This document shows, piece after piece, positions 1 through 7,464 of a DNA stretch of 64,000 nucleotides. The position numbers were made by a program, and so were the translations under genes. Below the pieces are notes generated by a model. It was not told the origin of the DNA, searched no databases, and saw nothing but the letters and a program-made list of their open reading frames with translations. The first letter of the stretch is position 1; every line of letters begins with the position of its first letter. Source of the stretch: Varibaculum massiliense (lineage in GTDB: Bacteria > Actinomycetota > Actinomycetes > Actinomycetales > Actinomycetaceae); contig NZ_FNWI01000004.1 in the NCBI RefSeq assembly GCF_900106855.1, forward strand, positions 124,001 to 188,000, in the 5' to 3' direction.

Positions 1-813
1 CCATTCTTCCATTGAGGTCGGATTTTTGTTAGGCAACATTTTAGGTTTGTTTTCTTGGTCGAGCCATTCGTTGAGAAACAGCCTATCGCCGCTCTCTCTG
101 CTTTTCTCAACTAAGGTATGAAATGGTGTTCCAACATCGCAATTCTTGCACATAAGTGGGTCTTCAAAATTGAAATAGTCAAAGTAATAACCCAAAGTTC
201 GATCCCAATAATCTTCAGTACAGGTTGCCCGAGCGGAGTTAAATCCGTCGGGCACAATAATCAGATTCGCAGAAGTGTATGCAGATCGGATGAATTTTTG
301 AAGTACCTCATCTCCCCAGAACTTTCGAAAGTTCTGTTTATCAGGTTCTTTTTCCATATCTTCGAGGAGAATCGGCGCATAGGTGTTATATCCACCAACA
401 CCGTCTTTTACTCTTTTTGGGAAAAAATTCCGCAATTCATCATTCTCATTAACGAAAAGGATTAACCCTTTTCGGAAAGTAGTAGCCACTGAACACATCC
501 AATCACCTTGGACGATTATTGCTTGTTCAGCACTGGAATTTTTTTCTCCGCGCACTTTGGCATTTAAATCTCCTAAAAGATCATCCCATATATACCGATA
601 GAAATCTCGGGCTCCCTTAGAAGAATCAGGATCCTTAACTTTCTTCCCGTCATTATCTTTCAGTACATCAATTTTGTACTCAAGCCACGTGCGGACGTGT
701 TTCTCACTCGGTTCTTCAGAAAGTGTGGGGTCCAATAAAAAACATTTAAGGTCAAAAAATCGGTCATAACACCACCTTAATAGTCGGTATACAAATCCGG
801 AAGATGTTTGCAC
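1..813 (-). CDS. Unrecognised protein, truncated by the window edge
   Basis: A minus-strand frame stays open from about 813 to the left edge and so continues outside the window. The translation is protein-like and fairly hydrophilic, with stretches such as EEPSEKHVRTWLEY, GARDFYRYIWDDLLGDL and NLIIVPDGFNSARATC, and a CKNC pair near the visible C-terminal part. I do not recognise a family. The start is unclear: the frame has no early ATG, and I chose a GTG at 813 preceded by a G-run. The best ribosome-binding site and ATG in the area (ATG at 767, preceded by AAGGTGG) lies in a different frame that stops after 35 codons, so a frameshift near the 5' end is possible. It lies just downstream of the ADP-ribosylglycohydrolase gene on the same strand. 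Function unknown. Confidence 0.5.
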   Translation of the reverse strand, partial: MQTSSGFVYRLLRWCYDRFFDLKCFLLDPTLSEEPSEKHVRTWLEYKIDVLKDNDGKKVKDPDSSKGARDFYRYIWDDLLGDLNAKVRGEKNSSAEQAIIVQGDWMCSVATTFRKGLILFVNENDELRNFFPKRVKDGVGGYNTYAPILLEDMEKEPDKQNFRKFWGDEVLQKFIRSAYTSANLIIVPDGFNSARATCTEDYWDRTLGYYFDYFNFEDPLMCKNCDVGTPFHTLVEKSRESGDRLFLNEWLDQENKPKMLPNKNPTSMEEW

Positions 814-922
814 TAATGCCCCCAGGGAGCCCCCGGACTTTAGAAATGTTCCCGAAGCTGCGCGACTACAATGACCCTCGACCGGGCGGCTAGGCGCGAC
901 CACAAGCAGCGCATTTATCGGT

Positions 923-2293
923 CTACCCGGGATAGAAGCTGCGATCTATTTGTTGGAAGCGTTCGGCTACTTTTTCGAGGTAGTCGCGGCCTTTCAGCTT
1001 GGCTAACCATTCAGCAGGGATCGCCTTTTCTCCGTAGGCGGCACCCGCAACTGTCCCGGTTAGGCCGGCGTAGGCGGCGCTGTCCCCTCCGAAACTGACG
1101 GCGGTTTCGATGGCTTCGCTAAAAGAATTGGTGTGCAAAAGTGAATAGAGGACGATTTCTAGGGTGTCCACCACGTCGCTAGCGGGATGCAAGTCTGCTG
1201 GCGTTAGCGCTAAGAAGTTGGGGCTCAAAATTCGTTTATGCATCGAAATGGCTTTTTGCCACTGCGAGTCATCATGCCGGTAATAGTGGAAAAGGATTTG
1301 TGAAGTTTTTCGATAGGCCTGCTCAATACTTTCACCAGCAAGAATAAACCGGAGGAATTCACAAAAGTAGAGGCAAGATAACTGGGAGACATCATTGGCG
1401 TGAGTTAATGACGCAGCCTCGCAGACTAAATCGGAGCCCCAATCGCAGATTATGCGCCGGTCAAGCCACAGACTCAGTACATGGAGCAGCAGAGGAAAAG
1501 TTCGCCGCAGCGCCTCGTTGTCGCGTACTCGAGTGTCTGCTGATTTCAGATCCGGCTGTACGCTCTGGAAACGCTCTGAGGCGGCTAATAATTTTTTTGC
1601 TACGTCTCTTGGGCTATATAACTCGCAATAGTCGCTGCTATTTCGGATAAAAGATTCCATCATGGCTGCTGCCCTGGCAGTATCTGCGTCCCAAGAACCG
1701 GTAGAAATACCTGCTGCTGACGCCCCGTAGGCCTCCCCTACTGCTGCCCCGAGCAGTATCGCCCGCGTCTGTTCTAGGGTGGGTGGAGAGGTTGTCGTCC
1801 AATCGGGATGGGCTAGGCTGTCGTAGCAGTCTCTGGCTTTGTCAACCTCGATTGTCTTTAGCGCCTTCGCCAGTGACCCAGGATCGTAAGGTCCCCAAAA
1901 ATAGGGCGTGCAGGTTCTACTATCCGGAGACCGATAGCAAAGACTCCATTTGTCCAGATCGGGATGGTAGTGAAGGTTGCAATCTGCGCGCTCAATAATT
2001 TCGACCTGGCTAGCGTCACTTTTTGCTTTTTCGGCCACCCAAACATCAACTAGGGTTTGCGATCCCTGCAGCTTTATCTTTCGCTGCGGAAAACGGGGAC
2101 GATACTCCGTTATCGCCACGTGCTGATTCAAAACTTCAATATCGATACAGTAGTGGTCTTGTTTTTCCGGAGGAATCCGGGTTTGCGCCCACCGTTTAAT
2201 CTCCCTGAGGTCTGCAATCGGGATCCTGGTTGGGCGAAACCCGGTTCTATACCCCAAATCTTTCCAAAATTTTCGCCACCAAGATGGATACAT
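923..2293 (-). CDS. ADP-ribosylglycohydrolase-family protein with DUF3024-like N-terminus
   Basis: The C-terminal two thirds match the ADP-ribosylglycohydrolase fold: an opening LGAAVGEAYGA motif around residue 181, SWDADT where the family has SWTDDT, and a closing GGDSAAYAGLTGTVAGA segment followed by IPAEWLAKL, equivalent to the family's GGDTDTTGAIAGAL...IPEEW. The family removes ADP-ribose from proteins or small molecules using two Mg2+ ions bound by those aspartates. Here one Asp of TDDT is Ala and the second Asp of GGDTD is Ala, so metal binding may be weakened or lost. The first 160 residues (IDIEVLNQHVAITEYRP, then a W-x-L-C-Y segment) resemble the small DUF3024 domain; that is inference. 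I chose the ATG at 2293, which has AGGA eight bases upstream, over a TTG ten codons earlier. It sits in the accessory block. Confidence 0.75.
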   Translation of the reverse strand: MYPSWWRKFWKDLGYRTGFRPTRIPIADLREIKRWAQTRIPPEKQDHYCIDIEVLNQHVAITEYRPRFPQRKIKLQGSQTLVDVWVAEKAKSDASQVEIIERADCNLHYHPDLDKWSLCYRSPDSRTCTPYFWGPYDPGSLAKALKTIEVDKARDCYDSLAHPDWTTTSPPTLEQTRAILLGAAVGEAYGASAAGISTGSWDADTARAAAMMESFIRNSSDYCELYSPRDVAKKLLAASERFQSVQPDLKSADTRVRDNEALRRTFPLLLHVLSLWLDRRIICDWGSDLVCEAASLTHANDVSQLSCLYFCEFLRFILAGESIEQAYRKTSQILFHYYRHDDSQWQKAISMHKRILSPNFLALTPADLHPASDVVDTLEIVLYSLLHTNSFSEAIETAVSFGGDSAAYAGLTGTVAGAAYGEKAIPAEWLAKLKGRDYLEKVAERFQQIDRSFYPG

Positions 2294-2645
2294 ACTCAAA
2301 ATCCTAAAACCCGCCCCACCCAAAGCGGCGGGAAGTTTCCGGAATAGCTAAGTTTTTGCCGTCTTGACGCCACTAAACGCCTGAACCGTTAGCGCTGAAG
2401 ACAGGCGACGAAAGAAGGCGATCATCAGTTTCTTACGGGGGAAAACCAGAGAAGTTCTCGCACGCACAATTCAATTGATACTACATTAACAAACCTCGCC
2501 AAGGGGACTTGAAATGCCTGCACCATTGCGAACTCCACCCATCTGCAAAGCTTATCGCGAGACAAGATCTTGAGGTTTCAAAGAATACCTTAATATCAGA
2601 TATTCCAATTTGGGATACTTGCGTTGCGGCACGCAGAATTAATCG
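2294..2645. other. Intergenic region between divergent genes
   Basis: About 350 bp separate the ADP-ribosylglycohydrolase gene (minus strand) from the restriction endonuclease gene (plus strand). I see no convincing gene; a 66-codon plus-strand frame here overlaps the endonuclease start and has no recognisable content. The region must contain the promoters of both genes. It includes a short perfect palindrome at 2592-2604, listed separately. Confidence 0.4.
2592..2604. promoter_or_regulatory. Palindrome upstream of HTH-endonuclease gene, possible operator
   Basis: AATATC-A-GATATT is a perfect 13-bp inverted repeat about 42 bp upstream of the start of the HTH-endonuclease gene. XRE-type proteins commonly bind palindromes at their own promoters, so autoregulation by the endonuclease's HTH domain is a reasonable but unproven guess. 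Confidence 0.25.
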
Positions 2646-3488
2646 ATGGGTGAAACTATCCGCACGATCGGTGAAGCTGTTCGAATCATACGAACAGGGT
2701 CTGAGATGACTCAGGAAACACTAGCTGCCAAGCTGGGTCAGCCCCAATCTCTTGTAAGCAAAATTGAAGCAGGCGAACGAAGCGTCAGTGTCGATGAGCT
2801 GTGGGCGCTAGCTCGCGCGCTAGATTGCGAAGTGGGCACGCTACTGAATCATATGACCGGACTCAACTCAATACTTGACAGGCTTGAGATCAGTGAATCC
2901 GAGTTCACGGAACTTGTAGACAGCAACCCTTCATTGCGTGGAATGGTGTTAGGCTACGCGGCGGAGGTAAAGTTCCGTCGACTGTTCCTTAGCGGCCGAG
3001 ATGACACAATCTCCTGGAAAGACGATGACCATGATCGAGAAAAGAAAGGCGATCGGCGACTTAAATATAAAGGTCAGGAAATAGTAGTAGAAGTAAAGTC
3101 TCTACAAACAAAAACGGTCAAGTTTGACCAAGACAGAGGGATATGGACTGGCAAGAGCCAAGTCGACGGTTCTGATCGTCGATTGGTCGAGTTTTCAGAT
3201 GGAACTAAACGGGACACCACCCTCTTACTTCGGGGAGAGTTCGACATCCTGGCTGTAAACTGCTTCGCTTTCGGAGACGCTTGGAGGTTTGTCTTTGCGT
3301 TGAACAAAGATCTAAAACTCTCAACGTATAAGAAGTACACAAGCGCCCAGCGCTCTGAGCTTCTCGCGTCCATGCAGGATGTTTCGTGGCCCCCGAAACA
3401 TCCGTTCACCTCTGATTGGGACGAGATCCTTGAACGCGCGTATAAGGAGCATCAACCACCACCTCGCTCGGACGTGATTGGCGATTAG
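2646..3488 (+). CDS. Type II-like restriction endonuclease with N-terminal XRE HTH domain
   Basis: Residues 5-70 form a Cro/C1-type helix-turn-helix (EMTQETLAAKLGQPQSLVSKI, EAGER, then DELWALARALDCEVGTLL). The C-terminal part has a PD-(D/E)XK nuclease signature: Glu107 in YAAEVKF, Asp136 in KKGDRRLK, and the E-x-K strand VVEVK (Glu149, Lys151). Such folds cut DNA, here presumably the unmethylated target of the convergent methyltransferase next door, with which it overlaps by four bases at the 3' ends. The fused HTH may give C-protein-like control of its own transcription. The ATG at 2646 has no visible Shine-Dalgarno sequence but is needed to complete the first HTH helix. The recognition sequence cannot be read from the protein. 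The role rests on motif order and on the neighbour. Confidence 0.7.
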   Translation: MGETIRTIGEAVRIIRTGSEMTQETLAAKLGQPQSLVSKIEAGERSVSVDELWALARALDCEVGTLLNHMTGLNSILDRLEISESEFTELVDSNPSLRGMVLGYAAEVKFRRLFLSGRDDTISWKDDDHDREKKGDRRLKYKGQEIVVEVKSLQTKTVKFDQDRGIWTGKSQVDGSDRRLVEFSDGTKRDTTLLLRGEFDILAVNCFAFGDAWRFVFALNKDLKLSTYKKYTSAQRSELLASMQDVSWPPKHPFTSDWDEILERAYKEHQPPPRSDVIGD

Positions 3489-4552
3489 GTCTTTTTGCTT
3501 CGAATCCTCTTAACCTCTGACTTGATAAATATCAGGAAGTAAGAATGGTTCTTTCTAGCGTGTACTTGCTTCTTAACTCGGGTTACCCCAGCCTTGTTGG
3601 TTCGCATTAGTACGAATAGATCTTTGCAGTAAAAGCCTATTTCTGAACAATCGTTGATAATCTCGACATGAGTCAACCACTGTTTATTTGCGGAAACCTC
3701 ATCCTGGCATTTCACGATAAACACGCCCCCCGGACGCAAAGTTCTATAAGCCTCAAGGGAGGCGTAATAATAAAGATCCCTCACCGCAGCATGCCATTTC
3801 GGTGTAGGTCTTCCATCGGGTCGCTCCCATCGTGCCGAGTTCTCGTTCCCATTGGAGTAATACTCCCTAAATGATGAATGCGATCCTTTACCCGCCTTAT
3901 GGCTAACGTTGTCTCGGAGCAGACCTTCCATGTAGGGCGGGTCAAGTACAAGCGCATCTAGGAAGTCGTCGGAATAAGGGAGCGCACGACAGTCGACTCC
4001 CATAGAAATATCAGTTGCCAAAAGCTCATACCGCGTGAGGTCAACTTTTGACCAAAACACGCCTCCGCCATAAGTTACGTCGGCAATACGCGAGCCGTCT
4101 GGTACAAACAAATTCAGAATCTTAGGGAAGAGTTCGGCATTGCCCCCCTGATGAGCGCTCATCAATACATTTGATGTGGCTACACCTCCCTGTACTCGCT
4201 TGGATGGCGTGGCCAGCTCAAAAAGTACGTCTGAGTGACTTGCCTTGAGCGAGCTAACCTCTTTTTCGATCGCAGTAACGCGTGTCTCAAGAGATTCGGC
4301 GGTAAATTTAGCTTCCTTCTTTTGTAGCTCAACCGCAGTCTTTATTGCCTCTGGCAAACCTTCACAGTTGTATGTAAACCAAGGGCTGACCTCTGCCCGG
4401 CGAGCTACTCCCGCGTGAGTGATTCGGGTGCCGTCGTTCAACATAGATTTCAAAGCTGACAGCACCGCTTCGCGTTTCTTCTTTGAGACTTCACGTCGCG
4501 CCCTAGCCAGTCGTTCAGCTTTTTTTGACACGTCATTCTTATTGTCACTCAC
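3485..4552 (-). CDS. Site-specific DNA methyltransferase with DUF6262-like N-terminal domain
   Basis: The C-terminal half is a SAM-dependent amino-methyltransferase: a motif I-like strand ADVTYGGGVFW at about 156-166, the catalytic DPPY at 204-207, and a LRPGGVFIVK strand later. These N6-adenine or N4-cytosine enzymes protect host DNA, here presumably against the convergent endonuclease. The first 115 residues look different: a basic helix, then ITHAGVARRAEVSPWFTY, then a coiled coil around ESLETRVTAIEKEVSSL. That pattern resembles DUF6262, a small helper protein of Tn554-type transposition. The GTG at 4552 is my choice because it starts just before the conserved basic helix. The open frame runs on to 4708, but that part overlaps transposase remnant DNA. 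The exact start is uncertain. Confidence 0.72.
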   Translation of the reverse strand: MSDNKNDVSKKAERLARARREVSKKKREAVLSALKSMLNDGTRITHAGVARRAEVSPWFTYNCEGLPEAIKTAVELQKKEAKFTAESLETRVTAIEKEVSSLKASHSDVLFELATPSKRVQGGVATSNVLMSAHQGGNAELFPKILNLFVPDGSRIADVTYGGGVFWSKVDLTRYELLATDISMGVDCRALPYSDDFLDALVLDPPYMEGLLRDNVSHKAGKGSHSSFREYYSNGNENSARWERPDGRPTPKWHAAVRDLYYYASLEAYRTLRPGGVFIVKCQDEVSANKQWLTHVEIINDCSEIGFYCKDLFVLMRTNKAGVTRVKKQVHARKNHSYFLIFIKSEVKRIRSKKT

Positions 4553-4639
4553 GTCCCTAACGCTATCATGGAGAAGTATGTGCCACAAACCTTTCGTTCG
4601 AGTTATTAATGCACCCTCAAACGGAGACATTGTCAGCAG

Positions 4640-5010
4640 CGAAACTGAAGCTCGCAAGGGTGCTATCAACGTCGATAAAATCTCCGAAGCGTTAGAGCAG
4701 GCTATCATGAACGCTAAAGAGCACCTGTCTGGCTTGGTCCACCACTCAGATCACGAATCTCAGTACACGAATATTACCTATAATGACAAACTCGCTCACT
4801 GGGAAATCAATCCCTCCACCGGCAGTGTGGGAGATAGCTACGATAACGCGCTAGCCGAAGCGATCAACGACCTATATAAGAGCTAGCCGATCTATTCACA
4901 ATCATGGGCTTCTTTAACCCAGGTCGAGTTCGCCACCATGAACTGAGTCCACTGGGGGAGCAACCACCGCCTACACGAGGCACTCGGATACAGAACCCCT
5001 AGCGAGATAA
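4640..5010 (+). pseudogene. IS3-family transposase remnant (C-terminal rve part)
   Basis: Plus-strand translation gives the end of an IS3-type integrase core: GLVHHSDHESQYTNITYNDK, then VGDSYDNALAEAINDLYKS, which contains the usual last catalytic Glu. The frame stops at 4886 inside the sequence that should continue as ELI. Further decayed pieces follow at about 4925-5005, reading approximately HRLHEALGYRTPSE, the typical family C-terminus. No N-terminal half, OrfA or terminal inverted repeats are visible. It is a dead fragment between the methyltransferase gene and the next gene, and it marks past insertion in this accessory block. Confidence 0.75.
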
Positions 5011-5179
5011 TCACCAGCTATAATCAAAAATGGGTCACCGAATTGACCCCCGTATAAGAAGCGGAACAAAAGCCAGTACGCTTAACATCGACCCGGCCAC
5101 AGCACAAACGAACGGTACTATCGATTTAACTCTCAGGGATGGAACCTCACTAGATGCTAATTTACAGAAAGCATCAATA

Positions 5180-5734
5180 TCAATAAGTCGGGAGCGCCAT
5201 ATTCAATGCCGCTTTCTTATCCTTTTCATCAAGAATAAGATTATCGGGTAGAGGGACTTGCCAGGTACCTACTGCTATAAAGGTCTTTTGCGCATAGGGA
5301 GCAATAACAAACTCTTCATCAAGATCAATAATTACGAATTCCTCTTTATTTCTAATCCCTTGGATTACAAGAGGTTTATCCGTCGGATTAACAATGGCGA
5401 AGGTATTCTTTCCAGTTTTTTCAATATGTGGTCGCTGTGTTTGAGGATCCGAAATTTCTATTGAATAAAAGCCCGAAGTGAGCGCTTCAGAAATGGACTT
5501 GAGTTGCGCTGAATGTTCTCTAAAAATCGCGGTTTGCGCATCCATAGTTTCAAGACGTTGTCGCGCTAAGCTAGCTGATTCTGTAGCTAGTTTTTCGGCA
5601 TGCTCTGCCATCTTGCGCTCCCGCGCTGATTCTTTCTTAGCCTTTCGTGAATACTGCGCCTGATAGTAGGCAAAGCCCCCAGCAAGCATTGACAGTACGG
5701 CCGTGCCGGCAGATATCCATGAACTCCAATCCAC
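5180..5734 (-). CDS. Uncharacterised membrane-anchored coiled-coil protein
   Basis: The 184-residue product starts with one hydrophobic segment (about residues 6-24, SAGTAVLSMLAGGFAYY). A highly charged helical stretch to about residue 80 follows (KAKKESARERKMAEHAEKL), probably a coiled coil. The C-terminal 100 residues look beta-rich (FAIVNPTDKPLVIQGI, EEFVIAPYAQKTFIAVG). This suggests an N-in anchor with a soluble domain. I do not recognise a family. The GTG start has a G-rich Shine-Dalgarno region about ten bases upstream. It lies alone between the IS remnant and the next minus-strand gene. Single-span coiled-coil proteins of this kind are common in mobile regions, which says nothing about function. 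Confidence 0.6.
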   Translation of the reverse strand: MDWSSWISAGTAVLSMLAGGFAYYQAQYSRKAKKESARERKMAEHAEKLATESASLARQRLETMDAQTAIFREHSAQLKSISEALTSGFYSIEISDPQTQRPHIEKTGKNTFAIVNPTDKPLVIQGIRNKEEFVIIDLDEEFVIAPYAQKTFIAVGTWQVPLPDNLILDEKDKKAALNMALPTY

Positions 5735-5914
5735 TCTATTTAACCCCCCTATCAGTTATCAACATGGAATAACGTCATTATCAAGCTTTACTAATCTGAC
5801 TTTCAATCAACAAGACCAAGTCTGTATAGGTAAGAATCTAAAAGCGGCAAAGCAAACCGTGTAGCGCATTCCTCAAACAACATGTAATCATATTAAAATT
5901 CCTTGCACCTACCT

Positions 5915-6664
5915 TTAGCTCGGATCCGCCGCTGCCTCGTCTACTATTTCCACCTCAACCTGCTCAGTTGCTTTAGGTTGAAGATGATCCCAATTTTCGG
6001 GTGCCTCACCCAAAACTTTTTTGGTAGAACGCACGATGAAGTAACCGAAAGTAGCGTTTCCGACCGCTCCCACTATCGCCCCCAACCCCAAGGGGATTTG
6101 TTTACCTAAGACCAGCATACCTTCTCTAGTTCCATATTTAGTGATGAAGCGCGGACCGAGCGCCTTATTCGCGGTCTGAATAGCCCCCATCGGTATCTTG
6201 TTAATAATCGTTTTACTCCAGTAGGGAACCGATTTTTTGCCCAAGGCTTGAGTGGCTGCAGTCACCCCGGAATTCCCTAAGAAAGCAGTCATAACCAAAA
6301 ATCGCCTTCGTTCAATATCTTCGACATCCACGCCATAAATCTCAGCCATAGTAAGCACATACCAAACTGAAGATTCTAAGAAAGCAAGCAAGTCGGCTAG
6401 AGCGAATGATCCCTGAACTGCGCCGTTGGGAACAGCAGCCGCAACACCTGCACCGGTGCCAGAGGCAGTGACCGTTCCCAGATAGGTATTATTTAAAAAC
6501 TTAATGAGTTGTTCCGGGGATTTATCGGGATGAACGCGCCGGAGGCGCGACACAGTACTCACTGCAACCGGTTGCTGTACTCGCAACGCAGTGGTGACAC
6601 CATTTGTAGCCCATTCGCGCATCGCCCCAACATCGAAGCGTTTCTCAATTTTTTTGTTGTTCAT
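5915..6664 (-). CDS. Conserved actinobacterial protein with hydrophobic core, possibly EcsC-like
   Basis: The 249-residue protein has an N-terminal segment VSRLRRVHPDKSPEQLIKFL, then glycine/alanine-rich hydrophobic stretches (VTASGTGAGVAAAVPNGAVQ, FALADLLAFLESSVWYVL), then AEIYGVDVEDIERRRFLVM and a second hydrophobic part (GKQIPLGLGAIVGAVGNATF). I recall this arrangement in conserved actinobacterial membrane-associated proteins of unknown role, and it somewhat resembles EcsC-type proteins; this is memory-based and weak. The tail is acidic. The ATG at 6664 follows a GCGGGA sequence at very short spacing. It stands alone, with 180-280 bp gaps on both sides. No enzymatic motif is visible. Confidence 0.6.
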   Translation of the reverse strand: MNNKKIEKRFDVGAMREWATNGVTTALRVQQPVAVSTVSRLRRVHPDKSPEQLIKFLNNTYLGTVTASGTGAGVAAAVPNGAVQGSFALADLLAFLESSVWYVLTMAEIYGVDVEDIERRRFLVMTAFLGNSGVTAATQALGKKSVPYWSKTIINKIPMGAIQTANKALGPRFITKYGTREGMLVLGKQIPLGLGAIVGAVGNATFGYFIVRSTKKVLGEAPENWDHLQPKATEQVEVEIVDEAAADPS

Positions 6665-6948
6665 TCCCGCTCTCGGTCATGCCATCTCCTCTTTGTAAAA
6701 TATGGCTTCTACGCCATCGCGTAAATAATGGGCAGGCCGCCAAACTGACCGGTATAAATCGGGGAATCGATCTGATGCGACTACTGGAATCTCCTCCGGG
6801 AAGAATCCACTAACAGTTTAGTAGCTAAAACCTAGCTAATGCTTCGGATTTCCGCGACTATTTTTATTCATTTACCGATTCCCGATTATCACAAAGCAAG
6901 CAAAGCCTAAAGCCCAAGTCGGAAGGGTAATCAGCAAGGTTCGGAACG
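6665..6948. other. Intergenic region without recognised gene
   Basis: About 285 bp between two minus-strand genes. No convincing reading frame is visible. An imperfect inverted repeat (ATCGGGGAATCG at 6758-6769 and CGATTCCCGAT at 6876-6886) is the only structure I noticed. The region probably holds the promoter of the gene ending at 5915 and the 3' end of the PIN operon. Confidence 0.35.
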
Positions 6949-7461
6949 TTAAAGAATATGGCGGCCTTGTGCCCTAAGCTGTGCAAGAATATCTGCTCCT
7001 TCCTGCGAAGAAATCAGCCCATTCTTTTCTAATAGCTCCAGAAGTCTACTAGTTCCGAAAGTACCCCTAATTTCTTCCTGCTTCTGTGCAAGTGTTATCG
7101 CATCTTTATCGTCACTTACAAATAAAACAGTTTCACCAGGAGTGTAACGACAAACGATAATGGCTAGGGTTTCCGCTTCTCCTAGATTGTCCGTGTTACC
7201 GTCATGCCCAGGGGTATCGAAATAACTTTTAAATACCTGAGTTTGAGCGAGCTCACTGGGATTGGGCATATCAACAGTAAAGAAGACCTCTTGCACCTGT
7301 GATAATAAATCTTGCTGATCACGCAAAAGATACTGGACTTCTCGCATTACCGTAGGCGCTAAGCGAAGCTTATCTCCAAAAATCTGCTTTATACGAGGGA
7401 GTAGATCCACCAAAGCTAAAGAATAAACAGTACAGGCATCATGGAAAAATAGCGCAGCCAA
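6949..7461 (-). CDS. PIN-like domain protein, last gene of XRE-ImmA-PIN operon
   Basis: The 170-residue protein fits a PIN-type ribonuclease layout: an N-terminal strand FFHDACTVYSL with Asp8, Glu41 in VMREVQYLL, Glu95 and Glu97 in NLGEAETLAI, and the acidic strand end LFVSDDKDA (Asp117, 118, 120), followed by GTSRLLELLEKNGLI. These acidic residues normally hold Mg2+ for RNA cleavage, and PIN proteins are frequent toxins. It begins at a TTG four bases after the stop of the ImmA gene, with GGAG nine bases upstream inside the ImmA end, so the two are probably translationally linked. A toxin role for it, with the upstream XRE and peptidase as control partners, is inference. The assignment rests on the spacing of acidic residues rather than close similarity. 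Confidence 0.65.
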   Translation of the reverse strand: MAALFFHDACTVYSLALVDLLPRIKQIFGDKLRLAPTVMREVQYLLRDQQDLLSQVQEVFFTVDMPNPSELAQTQVFKSYFDTPGHDGNTDNLGEAETLAIIVCRYTPGETVLFVSDDKDAITLAQKQEEIRGTFGTSRLLELLEKNGLISSQEGADILAQLRAQGRHIL

Positions 7462-7464
7462 GAT

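Noticed and set aside
5030-5251. A 73-codon plus-strand frame after the IS remnant
   Set aside because: It overlaps the 3' end of the membrane-anchored protein gene, has no ribosome-binding site, and no recognisable content.
7414-7431. An 18-bp word identical to 14144-14161
   Set aside because: One copy is inside the PIN coding sequence and the other in an AT-rich gap; there is no flanking similarity or symmetry, so chance is the simplest explanation.
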